From assembly GCA_000739515.1 (NCBI GenBank), contig DF820455.1, positions 1,078,804-1,140,233 of the forward strand: 61,430 bases of DNA, written 5' to 3'. Position 1 is the stretch's first letter, and every line of letters begins with the position of its first letter. This DNA comes from Candidatus Moduliflexus flocculans. GTDB lineage: Bacteria; Moduliflexota; Moduliflexia; Moduliflexales; Moduliflexaceae. The notes beneath the pieces are model-generated. The model did not search any database, was not told the origin of the DNA, and was given only the letters and a program-made list of their open reading frames with translations. Both the position numbers and the translations under genes were made by a program. This document shows positions 42,002 through 50,803 of this stretch, piece after piece.

Positions 42002-42049
42002 AGGAGTGTCAAATCTTGATTTGACGGCGAAATCGAGATTTCGCACTCC
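42002..42049. repeat. Palindromic repeat, copy D2
   Basis: AGGAGTGTCAAATCTTGATTTGA and AAATCGAGATTTCGCACTCC form outer and inner inverted arms almost identical to copy D1 at 13332-13380. It lies between the stop of the beta-propeller gene and the start of the sugar-binding pseudogene. Confidence 0.75.
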
Positions 42050-42105
42050 GTCCTTCCCTATTTAAAGCGTGAATAGCGCTCCCCCCTGCTGATCGGGCTG
42101 GTGTG

Positions 42106-44256
42106 TTATAATAATGGTACCGTCAATTGAATTTTCCCCACTCCGATATTTTGCAACTGATCTGCGACTTTGATCGTCAAGACATGCGATCCGTCTTGTA
42201 AACTCGACACGTCAATCAGATACGTTTCTTCCAGACTATCACTGACCAGATCTTCCGGAAAAATCGGCATCCATTCTCCTGTATCAAGCGCGTATTGCGC
42301 TTCTTTCAACCGACTGACACCATCCCGCGCCACTGCCCGGACGCGGATTTTTCCGCTCTCAGGAGCGTTCTCCGCCGCAAGCGTGATGACCGGCGCGGTG
42401 TTATCTACCGTAAAACGCGCCGAGATTTTTTCGGCCTGAAGCGCTTGCAATGGCGGGTTTTGCGCTTTGTCGCTCGCCGTCACTTTCACTTCATATTCGC
42501 CATCCGGCAGTGTCGTGATATCTAAGGAGTATTTCGCCTCACTCAGGTCTTTTTCAAGTTCTTTCCAGGCCGATTCTCCAAGAGCGCGGAGCGAAACGGT
42601 GTAAGTCAGCGCGTCGTTATTGGGATCGCTGGCAGCCCATAACACGGCAATTCGTCCGGCTGGCACGCTTTCAGGCGCAGCAAGGCCAGAATCTGCTGCG
42701 ACATCTCCTCCCTGTTTGGCCGGGCGAGATGATGCGATTTTTGACGTTGTCCCGCGTCCGCTGCCGCCAGCGGTCGCATCCCCTCCTGACGGCGTCGGAT
42801 AAAAGGTCAGAACAGCTTTGAATTCCGGCGGAAGATTTAGGGGCAAATACGCGACCGATACTTCTTCCAATATCGGCGCGGCTTCGGCTTGCGGCATGAA
42901 CGCCGCTTTCCATTGAATAAACCGCGCCGTTGGGCTGGTAATCGTTTCGCCCGCCTGATTGGTCAACTCCGGCGACCACTGACTCCAGGTATCATCAGGA
43001 AGCGCGGTGTTGCCAGTGCGGGTTGCGATTGCAATGCTTCCCGCCGCGCCGCGCCAGAAAATTTTCCCCCAGGTCGCAGTGACTCCGGCATCATGCACTG
43101 GCGAGAGGTATTCCGCCCGTTCCGCCAAATTCGACGAAAGGCGAGAGACGCCACCCGCATCGCCTGTCCCCAGGGACATCGTGCCAGAAGAACTGCGATA
43201 CATACTCATCACCTGCTGCGCGTTCGTTTTGATGATTTGTTGAACCTCGCTGTCAGGCAAAATGCGATAGACTGTCCCTTTCTGATCCGTGCCGACCAAA
43301 AGGCGCTGCTGCTCATCTACGCCGATTGTATAAATCAGCAGATCATTTAATTCAGCCATTTTTTTCGCAACCCCGTTGGAAGCAATCTGATACACCACCG
43401 ATCGTTTTGGCGTTTTGGGCTGCAAGGTCGGTTGGGGCTCTTGCGGATTTTCAGCCGGCGCTTTCGGGGTGACGAGGCTGCTTAACGCGGCAGCATAGAG
43501 GTTTCCTTCTGCGTCGAACGTTAAGGCATGAATTTCCTCTTCTTTCGCATGAAACACGCCGAACGCACGGCCTTCCGCGTCCAACCTGTACACCATGCCC
43601 CGGCCTTCGGTGGCGGCATACAATTCACCTTGCGGTGAAAACAGCAGCGACATCACGTGTGTCTGCGGTGAATCGTAGAAGACGCTTCCTGTTCCGTCCG
43701 GCAGGATGTTGAAAATTTTGCCAGCGCCGCCTGTCCCGGCGTAGAGCGTTCCATCTGCGCCAAACACCAGCGACCAGACATAGGCTTCGCCAGTCATATA
43801 GAACGTCTGCGAATTGCCATCTGGCGCGATTTTATAAATCAATCCGTCTGGTGCGCTTCCCGCATACAGGTTGCCTTGCGCGTCGAATGCCAGGCTTAAT
43901 ATGTTTACTTCCGGCGAATCGAAAAAGACCGATGTCTCTCCGGCTGGCGTGATTTTGAATATTTTGCCCTGTTCGCCCGTGCCGGCATACAAATTGCCGC
44001 TCGTATCTTCGGAGATCGCCCAGACTTGCCGATCCTGATCTTTCAGTGTAAGCAGCGTATCGCTTTTGAGCGGCAATGTCAATTCGCCAACGCTGATGAC
44101 TGCCACCTGGTCGGTCTCGCCTCGTTGAAATTCCTGCGCGGAGCTTAGCGTCCAGACCTCCGTCTGTGCGCCTTCTCCCGGCGTGATTTCCCCACCGGAA
44201 AAACAGGCCAGCATGGCGGCAACCCCCCATTTCCAATATTTCATCTTGCGTTTCAT
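42106..44256 (-). CDS. Exported beta-propeller protein with C-terminal Ig/Fn3-like domains
   Basis: 716 residues. A signal segment (about 1-30) precedes at least five propeller-blade repeats of about 42 residues (about 75-270 and 315-375), each with the pattern LAFDAQGNLYAGSAPDGLIYKI. These resemble SMP-30/NHL-type blades. A region with VHDAGVTATWGKIFWRG (about 385-470) and a Gly/Ser/Thr-rich linker (about 495-525) lead to two Fn3/Ig-like domains (about 535-630 and 635-716) with TLPDGEYEVKVTASD and SLQDGSHVLTIKVAD. The function is unknown; extracytoplasmic binding or scaffolding is likely. The start overlaps the stop of the S55-like gene (ATGA, 44253-44256), so the two are coupled. Confidence 0.85.
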   Translation of the reverse strand: MKRKMKYWKWGVAAMLACFSGGEITPGEGAQTEVWTLSSAQEFQRGETDQVAVISVGELTLPLKSDTLLTLKDQDRQVWAISEDTSGNLYAGTGEQGKIFKITPAGETSVFFDSPEVNILSLAFDAQGNLYAGSAPDGLIYKIAPDGNSQTFYMTGEAYVWSLVFGADGTLYAGTGGAGKIFNILPDGTGSVFYDSPQTHVMSLLFSPQGELYAATEGRGMVYRLDAEGRAFGVFHAKEEEIHALTFDAEGNLYAAALSSLVTPKAPAENPQEPQPTLQPKTPKRSVVYQIASNGVAKKMAELNDLLIYTIGVDEQQRLLVGTDQKGTVYRILPDSEVQQIIKTNAQQVMSMYRSSSGTMSLGTGDAGGVSRLSSNLAERAEYLSPVHDAGVTATWGKIFWRGAAGSIAIATRTGNTALPDDTWSQWSPELTNQAGETITSPTARFIQWKAAFMPQAEAAPILEEVSVAYLPLNLPPEFKAVLTFYPTPSGGDATAGGSGRGTTSKIASSRPAKQGGDVAADSGLAAPESVPAGRIAVLWAASDPNNDALTYTVSLRALGESAWKELEKDLSEAKYSLDITTLPDGEYEVKVTASDKAQNPPLQALQAEKISARFTVDNTAPVITLAAENAPESGKIRVRAVARDGVSRLKEAQYALDTGEWMPIFPEDLVSDSLEETYLIDVSSLQDGSHVLTIKVADQLQNIGVGKIQLTVPLL

Positions 44257-46121
44257 TCGGTTTCTTCTCCTTCTTTTTTCGGTTCGATTGGTTGAATAGT
44301 GTCCATCGGCTGCACGACAACGTCATCTCCTGTTTCTGTCAACTGGCCGTCTATTTGAATCGGCAACGCGACACATCCACTCATCACAAAATCGGTGGCG
44401 AGATAGGTCCGCGCTAAAATCCTGCCGCGTGTCAGGCTGTTTTTCGCGTATGAATGCGAGGACGATGCCATCATTGCCGTCATGGACAACGGCGGCGATG
44501 GAAATTCCTGCCCCTGAATAACCACGCCAGGCTTCAAGTCAAGCAGTGATAGCACAAGCGTATTGCGGCTCACGGCATCTCGAAGCAGCCGCGTCAACTG
44601 CTCCAAATCCTGCGGCATATATTTTGCCTGTGCTCGCATGGTTTCGATCATCGTCGTAGCGTCAGCGTCGCAGGCAAACAGGATCAAGGCGCCGCGCGGT
44701 GTTTCTTGCGGAATAGTCAAGGTGTGTAACAGAGAGACAGCCTCCTGATTATATGGTTGAAGCGTCAGCATTGCATCAACCGTTTCGCCAGGCCGGAAAA
44801 GGTCTTTTTTTACCGCAATCCCGATAATTTCAGCGGTTTGCGTCGCATGGCGCACGGTCATTTCGACTGACACCTTGCTCACATGCACCGGTTTGAATTT
44901 ATTTTCAATCAATGCGTCTAACGGCGCAAACGCTCCAATAACAGCGGGAATGGGAGAGTCTTTGCCGACGAAACGATTTTCCACAGCGAATGGCTCGGTA
45001 TCCGCGAATTCAATCGCTGTCTTTGCCGTAATGGCAAATTCTCCTTCCTGCTCGTTATCAAATGCTAACAACGCATTCAGCGTCGCGATTTTCATCAACA
45101 GCGAAGTCAGTTGTTTATAATCTGCAATCTCGAACATATAGCGATGTGGTTCAGCATTGCTCTCCGGCGCGTTCAATGTGACCTCAAAAGGAATCATTGG
45201 CGCAACCTGCCCCATCTTCCCGGAAATGCCGGTTTTGCGGTCTTGCGTAATCGCGCCGACCGCGTCAAGCGGCGAGGCCATTTTAAACGGGAAAATCAGG
45301 GTCGAAACATTCAGGTGGACATACGCTGGTGCCATCGGGAAATTGACCGCGCCCGCCCAGAACATCGGATGCCCAAACGCGATGATGTGATCGCCGTCGC
45401 GATAGGTGACAGTTCCCACGCCGCTCACATCCATATCGCCGCGAATCAATTGCACGCCAATGGCTGAGCCAGGCTGCAAATCCAGATCAGCATCTTTGGT
45501 GAGCATTTTCGCCACGCTGCCGCCCTGCACTGGCTTCATATTCCAGCCTGCGACCTGCTGCTCGAAAAATGCCAGGCCTCGCGCATCCATGCCGGACACC
45601 ATTAACGGCGTCGAAATCGGCGTGAAGCCGAACGCTTGCGGCGCGCGAAGATTTGCCGTTTGCGTATCAAGCCGCGCGGCATCCCGCAACATCTCGTGAA
45701 TCGGCGTAATGCCGACAATCGTATCGTTCGGAAAGATTGACGGGATAAACGCTAAGGCGCCGATCAGCTTGCCGTCAATATAAATCGGGCTGCCGCTCAT
45801 GCCCGCCAGCACGCCCGATTTTTCCAGCGGCAGCGGCCCGCCGGTCACGCGCGCCATAATGGCGTTGTTGTCCGGGCTTCGGTTGGTCAGGATGCTGAGA
45901 ATTTCCACATTAAATTCTTCGATTTTTGTCCCCGAAAAAACGGTTTTGCCAATCCCTTTCATGCCGGGTCGAATCTCTTCAATCGGCATCAGTTGGGGCG
46001 GCTCGGCGTAGCTGAACGCATGGCAGCCGAGACTGACCAAAAAACACAGGACTGTCACAACACGCGTTGGCAGCCAATGTCGAACGTTGATACTTCGCGC
46101 TTCATCTCTTTTCTTCATCAT
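44253..46121 (-). CDS. SpoIVB-type (S55) serine peptidase-like exported protein
   Basis: 622 residues. The N-terminal signal segment (about 17-39) contains C33 in VSLGC, which might be lipidated. The S55 hallmark follows: MPIEEIRPGMKGIGKTVFSG (45-64) and GVLAGMSGSPIYIDGKLIGA (103-122), with the likely nucleophile S109. AFGHP gives a candidate catalytic H251. This arrangement is seen in many Gram-negative genomes under the name S55-domain protein, where it is unrelated to sporulation; whether it cleaves proteins is unproven. The C-terminal half (about 430-560) looks like Ig-like sheets. It overlaps both neighbours by four bases (ATGA), tying it to the OmpA-like and propeller genes. Confidence 0.88.
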   Translation of the reverse strand: MMKKRDEARSINVRHWLPTRVVTVLCFLVSLGCHAFSYAEPPQLMPIEEIRPGMKGIGKTVFSGTKIEEFNVEILSILTNRSPDNNAIMARVTGGPLPLEKSGVLAGMSGSPIYIDGKLIGALAFIPSIFPNDTIVGITPIHEMLRDAARLDTQTANLRAPQAFGFTPISTPLMVSGMDARGLAFFEQQVAGWNMKPVQGGSVAKMLTKDADLDLQPGSAIGVQLIRGDMDVSGVGTVTYRDGDHIIAFGHPMFWAGAVNFPMAPAYVHLNVSTLIFPFKMASPLDAVGAITQDRKTGISGKMGQVAPMIPFEVTLNAPESNAEPHRYMFEIADYKQLTSLLMKIATLNALLAFDNEQEGEFAITAKTAIEFADTEPFAVENRFVGKDSPIPAVIGAFAPLDALIENKFKPVHVSKVSVEMTVRHATQTAEIIGIAVKKDLFRPGETVDAMLTLQPYNQEAVSLLHTLTIPQETPRGALILFACDADATTMIETMRAQAKYMPQDLEQLTRLLRDAVSRNTLVLSLLDLKPGVVIQGQEFPSPPLSMTAMMASSSHSYAKNSLTRGRILARTYLATDFVMSGCVALPIQIDGQLTETGDDVVVQPMDTIQPIEPKKEGEETE

Positions 46122-48016
46122 TCTTCTATTTTGCTCCTTTCTAATTGCGGAGTCAGGACGATTTCAATGCGCCGGTTTAATCGCCGCCCTTCCTCGGTTG
46201 AGTTATCTGCCACCGGACGATGGGAGCCATAGCCAACCGCAAATAACTGTGATCCAGGAATTTCCAATGTGTCCTGTAAATAGCGTAGCACATTGGTCGC
46301 TCTGGCGCTGGAAAGCTCCCAATTGGTTGCGTATCGGCTTTGCAAGCGTTTGCTGATGACCTTATTATCCGTATGCCCTTCGATGCCGATTTGGCGTCCA
46401 TCAAGATTGAGTTTCAACTCGTCGCCAATCGTTTTTAAGACTTTGAGGCCGTCGTTGCTGATTTGCGCGCTGCCGCTGGCAAAGAGAATCTGATCCACGA
46501 TGACAACGCGCAATTTCTGCTGAATCTGTTCAATGCGAACGGTTTTATCCTCGATTTGTTTTTCTAAATCGCGGGTCAGGTTTTGATACGTTTCCGCGAC
46601 AGATTTCAGTTGTTGAATTTCGTCCTCTTTTTTCTTCGCTAAACTATCTAAGCGTTCCTGATACTCTTTGTTCGAGCGCTCTAACTCGTCGCTCAAGCGC
46701 GTTTGAATCGTTTCTTTTTCAAGCGTTCCACTTGCGATTTCCGCCTGTAAATTGGCCAATGAGAGATCATGCGCTTCTTTAAGTTTGCGATACTCTTCTT
46801 CCTGAGTCTGTAAGTCAGCTTGTAACGATAACGCCTTCTCTTTCGCTGCCTGGAGCGTCGCTAATTGCTCTTGATTCTGCTGTTTTAATACTGCGAGTTG
46901 CTCCTGATTGTGCTGATTTTCCTGCAGTAACGCTGCGAATTGTTCCTGAGATTGCTGATATTGCTGCTGCAACGTCGCAAGTTGTTTCTGATCTTCCTGA
47001 TGTTGCTGCTGCAACGTGGTAAGTTGTCCCTGCAATTCTTGATGATGTTGTTGTAATGAGGTCAGTTGTTCCAAATCTCTCTGATGTTGCTGTTGTAACG
47101 CCGTAAGTTGCTCCTGATCGGCCTGATGCTGCTGTTGTAATGCCATGAGTTGCTCCTGAGCGGCCTGCTGCTGTTGCTGTAACATCGCGACGTGTTCTTG
47201 CGTCATGCGCTCTTGTTCTCCCATCTTCTCCGAGAGCGAGGCAAGCTCGGCCTGAAGCGTTTCAAGCAATTTTACCTGATCGTGATTTGACGGTTTGGCC
47301 TGGTCTGACGCGACCGGAGTTTCTGAGCGCTGTTGGCCTGGGGTCGCCTGTTTTTCAGCAAGCTGCGTTTCTAACTCGCTAAGACGAGTCTGATTTTGCG
47401 TCAATTGCCGCATCAAATCTTCGATTTTGGATTCCTTGTCCTGCACTGAAGCCACCAATGCCTCTCGTTCCGCCTGATGGTCGTCTGAGGCAGTGGGCGT
47501 TGCCACAGGTGGTTCTGCTGTGGGAGTCGGAAGCGCTTTCGCGGCGGCTTGCGCCTTCAACTCAGTGTTTTCTGCGGAGACCTCGGTAATTTTTTGCTCC
47601 TGTTCCTCAATTTTCATTCTCAGCTCATCAATCTGTTGTTGTTGGTCCGCAATGGTATCCTGGAACGCTTTGATCTCGTCATTCGTTCCTGTGTCGAGTG
47701 GTTGTTGGGCTTGCAGGGCGTGTAAAGCATCTGTTGTTCGTTGAAGTTCTTCTTCAAGGGCTGTGATTTTATGCTGATCGGTTGGGGCTTGCAGTGTTCG
47801 TGAAGATTGTTGCAGTTTCATTTGCGCATCTTTTAATGCATCTTCCGTTTTCTTGAGCTTTTCATCAACTTCTTCAAGACGCGATGTCAGTCGTTGCGAT
47901 TTTTCGTAAATTTGTACGGCTTCTTGTTGCTTTTGATAAAAGAGGAAAAATCCGATTCCAGCAGCAATTGTTGTAAGAATAGTGAGCGCCAAAAACACCG
48001 AACTCTGTTTACCCAT
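46118..48016 (-). CDS. Membrane-anchored long coiled-coil protein with C-terminal OmpA domain
   Basis: 632 residues from the ATG at 48016 (GAGGTAA ribosome site). One membrane segment (about 6-27) is followed by a long Gln/Glu-rich coiled coil (about 30-510), including a tract of 14-residue repeats. A C-terminal OmpA/MotB-like domain (about 520-632) has ILFASGSAQISNDGLKVL, GIEGHTDN, LSSARATNVLRYL and GYGSHRPVADN, the peptidoglycan-contacting motifs. It should span from the inner membrane through the periplasm and grip the cell wall. The design resembles MotB- or gliding-type stators, but no partner channel gene is near. It is first in a coupled trio with the S55-like and propeller genes. A longer ORF start at 48127 lacks support. 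Confidence 0.88.
   Translation of the reverse strand: MGKQSSVFLALTILTTIAAGIGFFLFYQKQQEAVQIYEKSQRLTSRLEEVDEKLKKTEDALKDAQMKLQQSSRTLQAPTDQHKITALEEELQRTTDALHALQAQQPLDTGTNDEIKAFQDTIADQQQQIDELRMKIEEQEQKITEVSAENTELKAQAAAKALPTPTAEPPVATPTASDDHQAEREALVASVQDKESKIEDLMRQLTQNQTRLSELETQLAEKQATPGQQRSETPVASDQAKPSNHDQVKLLETLQAELASLSEKMGEQERMTQEHVAMLQQQQQAAQEQLMALQQQHQADQEQLTALQQQHQRDLEQLTSLQQHHQELQGQLTTLQQQHQEDQKQLATLQQQYQQSQEQFAALLQENQHNQEQLAVLKQQNQEQLATLQAAKEKALSLQADLQTQEEEYRKLKEAHDLSLANLQAEIASGTLEKETIQTRLSDELERSNKEYQERLDSLAKKKEDEIQQLKSVAETYQNLTRDLEKQIEDKTVRIEQIQQKLRVVIVDQILFASGSAQISNDGLKVLKTIGDELKLNLDGRQIGIEGHTDNKVISKRLQSRYATNWELSSARATNVLRYLQDTLEIPGSQLFAVGYGSHRPVADNSTEEGRRLNRRIEIVLTPQLERSKIEE
46856..47182 (-). 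repeat. Tandem 14-residue (42-bp) repeat within the coiled coil
   Basis: Seven full units and one shortened unit of the pattern LQQQHQ-x-x-QEQLTA occur in a row (residues about 279-387 of the OmpA-like protein). Fourteen residues equal two heptads, so the unit keeps the coiled coil in register. The DNA repeat has drifted but is plainly tandem (CTGATGTTGCTG-type blocks every 42 bases). Unit number could vary between strains and change the length of the rod. Confidence 0.8.
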
Positions 48017-48235
48017 ATCAGTTACCTCGCGAGAATGTGATGAACGTGGTATGAAATGATAGACATCAGTGGACGGAAATAAGGAAATTCTGATAAGACG
48101 GCCTGAAGAAGTCAAGGAAAATTCCATCTTGACGTTCCGAGAGCCGCCATATTTGTCGAACGCATAGAATGCGGCAATTAAAATAGCAGCGAGGTTAGCA
48201 ATAAAAAATTTTTAAGCACCGATATCGCAAACGTC

Positions 48236-48314
48236 AATGAATTGTCACGCGTCGACACGCTCAGCGTGCGGGTGTTCCCTGAGCGCGTTGAAGGGAACAC
48301 CACGACAATTCATT
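48236..48314. repeat. Nested inverted repeat between the OmpA-like and NtrC-type genes
   Basis: AATGAATTGTC (48236-48246) mirrors GACAATTCATT (48304-48314), and inside it GGTGTTCCCT mirrors AGGGAACACC. It begins about 220 bp upstream of the OmpA-like start and overlaps the last base region before the activator stop codon at 48318, so it may end the activator transcript. Confidence 0.7.
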
Positions 48315-48317
48315 GCA

Positions 48318-49670
48318 TCAGTCATTTGCATTCGGCTGAAGCAGGCCGTATTTGCGGATTTTGCTCCGCAGCGTCGGCTGCGAAATGCCGAGCCGCCGCG
48401 CCGCTTCCGACCGATTCCAGCCGACTTCGGTCAGCATGTTTTCGATATGCTCTTTTTCCACATTATCGAGCGAAGCGGGCGCAAAACTTTTCTGAAGCTC
48501 GTTCGTCATCATCAAGATTTTGTCGAGGTCTTCTTGTAAAATGACCTTGCCTCTGGCGCGAATGACCGCCTCCACTAATACATTCTCCAATTCGCGCACG
48601 TTGCCAGTCCAGGGATGCGTCATCAGGCGGTTAAGCGCGCCTTCCTGCAATTTCCAGACATCCGTGCTGAGATTCCGATTGATTTTATGGAGGAAATGAT
48701 TCACTAATAATGGCAAATCAGTCAGCCGTTCCCGCAGCGGAGGCAGATGCAGCGTGACGACTTTCAGGCGGTAATAGAGGTCTTCGCGAAACAGCCGCTG
48801 CTGAACCATCGCGGCCAAATCGCGATTGGTTGCCGCCACGATCCGGCATTGCGCCTGAAGTTTCTGATGTCCGCCGACGCGCATGTATTCCTGGCGTTGC
48901 AGGAAGCCTAAAAATTTTTTCTGCAAATTCAGCGGCAATTCCCCCACTTCATCGAGAAAAAGCGTTCCGCGCCCGGCGCTTTCGATTTTTCCTTTGTTGA
49001 GCTGATTCGCTCCGGTAAACGCCCCTTTTTCATGGCCGAACAATTCGCTTTCAAGCAGCGTTTCCACGACCGACGAACAATCGAAAATAACAAATGGCTC
49101 GTCATGCCAGGGACTGTTCTGGTGAAGTATTCGAGCGGTCAATTCCTTGCCCGTGCCGGTTTCCCCCTGAATCAACACCGGGGCGCGATTCTGGCATAAC
49201 ATGCCGATAAGCTTAAACACATCCAGCATCTTGCCGCTTTTGCCAATAATCACCTCCAGCGTTTCCGGTGAGCGTTGTCCGCCGCCGCGTGGCGTTTCTT
49301 GTTCCATTTTCAGCACTTGCGCCGCGCGTTCAATTGCTTTTTCAATATCATCAACATCGAGCGGTTTATGGATATAATCATACGCGCCATTTTTCATCGC
49401 CTCAATCGTGGTCTCCATATCTTGAAAGGCGGTGATCATGATGACTTTGACAGGGCGGGTAGCGTGTTGCATCTGACGGAGCACCTCAAGCCCGCTCATA
49501 TCCGGCAGGCGAATATCCAGGATAACGACATCCGGGGGCTGCTCTGTAAACAGGGCTAAACCGGACTTGCCATTCTGCGCTGTCGAGACGGCATATCCTT
49601 TCTCGCTCAAAAACATTTCCAGGCTTTCCAGAATCGAAGGTTCATCGTCAATCAGAAGAATGTTTGCCAT
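48318..49670 (-). CDS. NtrC-family sigma54-dependent response regulator
   Basis: 450 residues in the classical order: receiver (1-120) with D52 in ILDIRLPDMSG, AAA+ domain (about 140-375) with Walker A GETGTGKE (169-176), GAFTGA (216-221) and GTLFLDEVGEL, and a Fis-type helix-turn-helix (about 405-445; RLGISQPTLRSKIRKYG). It should activate sigma54 promoters on phosphorylation. No kinase is beside it; the nearest are in the cluster ending at 39345. It lies 300 bp upstream of the coiled-coil OmpA gene on the same strand, so it could control that trio, but I found no clear -24/-12 promoter in the gap. Confidence 0.95.
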   Translation of the reverse strand: MANILLIDDEPSILESLEMFLSEKGYAVSTAQNGKSGLALFTEQPPDVVILDIRLPDMSGLEVLRQMQHATRPVKVIMITAFQDMETTIEAMKNGAYDYIHKPLDVDDIEKAIERAAQVLKMEQETPRGGGQRSPETLEVIIGKSGKMLDVFKLIGMLCQNRAPVLIQGETGTGKELTARILHQNSPWHDEPFVIFDCSSVVETLLESELFGHEKGAFTGANQLNKGKIESAGRGTLFLDEVGELPLNLQKKFLGFLQRQEYMRVGGHQKLQAQCRIVAATNRDLAAMVQQRLFREDLYYRLKVVTLHLPPLRERLTDLPLLVNHFLHKINRNLSTDVWKLQEGALNRLMTHPWTGNVRELENVLVEAVIRARGKVILQEDLDKILMMTNELQKSFAPASLDNVEKEHIENMLTEVGWNRSEAARRLGISQPTLRSKIRKYGLLQPNAND

Positions 49671-49849
49671 TATCAGTACCTTCTTTCAGGGGATCGTTAG
49701 CGGCTGAGATACCTGTAAACTCGGATAAATCGCAATGCAATCGAGCGTATAGACGCCTATAGATATTGTCAAATAAATCCTGTAACAATCTGTTGCGGAT
49801 CAGGAAAATTCAGGCAATGCGGCTCAAAATGCGCAAGAATGGGGAGAGA

Positions 49850-50737
49850 TTACACTGTGGAGGCGATCTGGTAAAATTCAGTGCATGACACAACAGTCAG
49901 ACGGCGTCTGGCGTGGGTGAGAAGGAGTTCGATATGCAGGGCGCGGCGATCTACGCGATAAATTGACCAGGGGTGAAAACAGGGGACGTACGTTGTCAGA
50001 TTCTGATCTGCAACATATTCGATGCCGGGCGCATAGGCGGCGTACATTTCGAACGCGGTCGTCGGGAGTCGGTCTGGATAACCCCAGGGAAGAATTGGCG
50101 GCCAGTGAATCGGAAACGGTTGGCCAGACAGCACGTTATCATGCCAGGCATGGAGGCCGATTTCCAATATTTCGGGAAAACCGTCTTCGCGATACCAGAA
50201 CGGCTGCGTCAGCGGCGCGGGGATGGTATTGAGCGGGCCAAGGCCGACACTGCGGATGTACCGATACCCCGCATCGCGCAATGCGCGTAAAAGTGTCGCC
50301 TGGCCGCGCAATCCATTCACGCTTCCAGCAGGAAGCGTCAAGCCAATCACCTCTCGCCCGAAGGTCTTTTCAACCAGCCGTTTCGAATCAAGAAGCTCAT
50401 GTTTGAGGGCGTCAGGCTGCTCCTGAAGTTGAATCAAATCAGCGTGGCTGTAACTATGGCATTGCAAATCGAACAATGAATAATTCAGGATTTTGCGTAA
50501 TTCTGCGGCAGCATGTTCCACCAGTTCACCGACTAAAAAGAATGTAGCGGGAAGTTGCAGTTTGCGATGCACGTCCGCGACAGCGGCAACGCCGTTAAGA
50601 CACTCTTGCAGATGTTCGCCGCGATACGAAACGCTGTTGTGATAGAGATCAGCAGAATACGGCTGATTCCCTAATTCCCACCAGGGATAAATCGCTTCAA
50701 CATCATAGGCTGCGAGATAATATGACACGAGCGTCAA
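49850..50737 (-). CDS. Polysaccharide deacetylase-family protein
   Basis: 295 residues of the NodB-homology fold. The first motif is replaced by AAYDVEAIYP, with D12 as the probable metal-site aspartate. The second motif HSYSH gives H94 and H98, and PATFFLVGE (63-71) and the LTLPAGSVNG segment follow the family pattern. Members remove acetyl or formyl groups from sugars of cell-wall or capsule polymers, often with zinc. No signal peptide is visible, so the site of action is unclear. The longest frame begins with TTG and lacks a good ribosome site; a GTG three codons on (50728) is equally possible. It lies 66 bp after the rhamnose-binding-protein gene and may be read through from that operon. 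Confidence 0.83.
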   Translation of the reverse strand: MTLVSYYLAAYDVEAIYPWWELGNQPYSADLYHNSVSYRGEHLQECLNGVAAVADVHRKLQLPATFFLVGELVEHAAAELRKILNYSLFDLQCHSYSHADLIQLQEQPDALKHELLDSKRLVEKTFGREVIGLTLPAGSVNGLRGQATLLRALRDAGYRYIRSVGLGPLNTIPAPLTQPFWYREDGFPEILEIGLHAWHDNVLSGQPFPIHWPPILPWGYPDRLPTTAFEMYAAYAPGIEYVADQNLTTYVPCFHPWSIYRVDRRALHIELLLTHARRRLTVVSCTEFYQIASTV

Positions 50738-50803
50738 CTACAGGGATGCGTGTAAGAAAGGATGCAAACATCCATCCTTATCTTACCCCTATCTTTGTAG
50801 TTT

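Noticed and set aside
48128..48317. Sigma54 (-24/-12) promoter upstream of the OmpA-like operon
   Set aside because: No TGGCAC-N5-TTGC-like sequence was found in the gap despite the adjacent NtrC-type gene.
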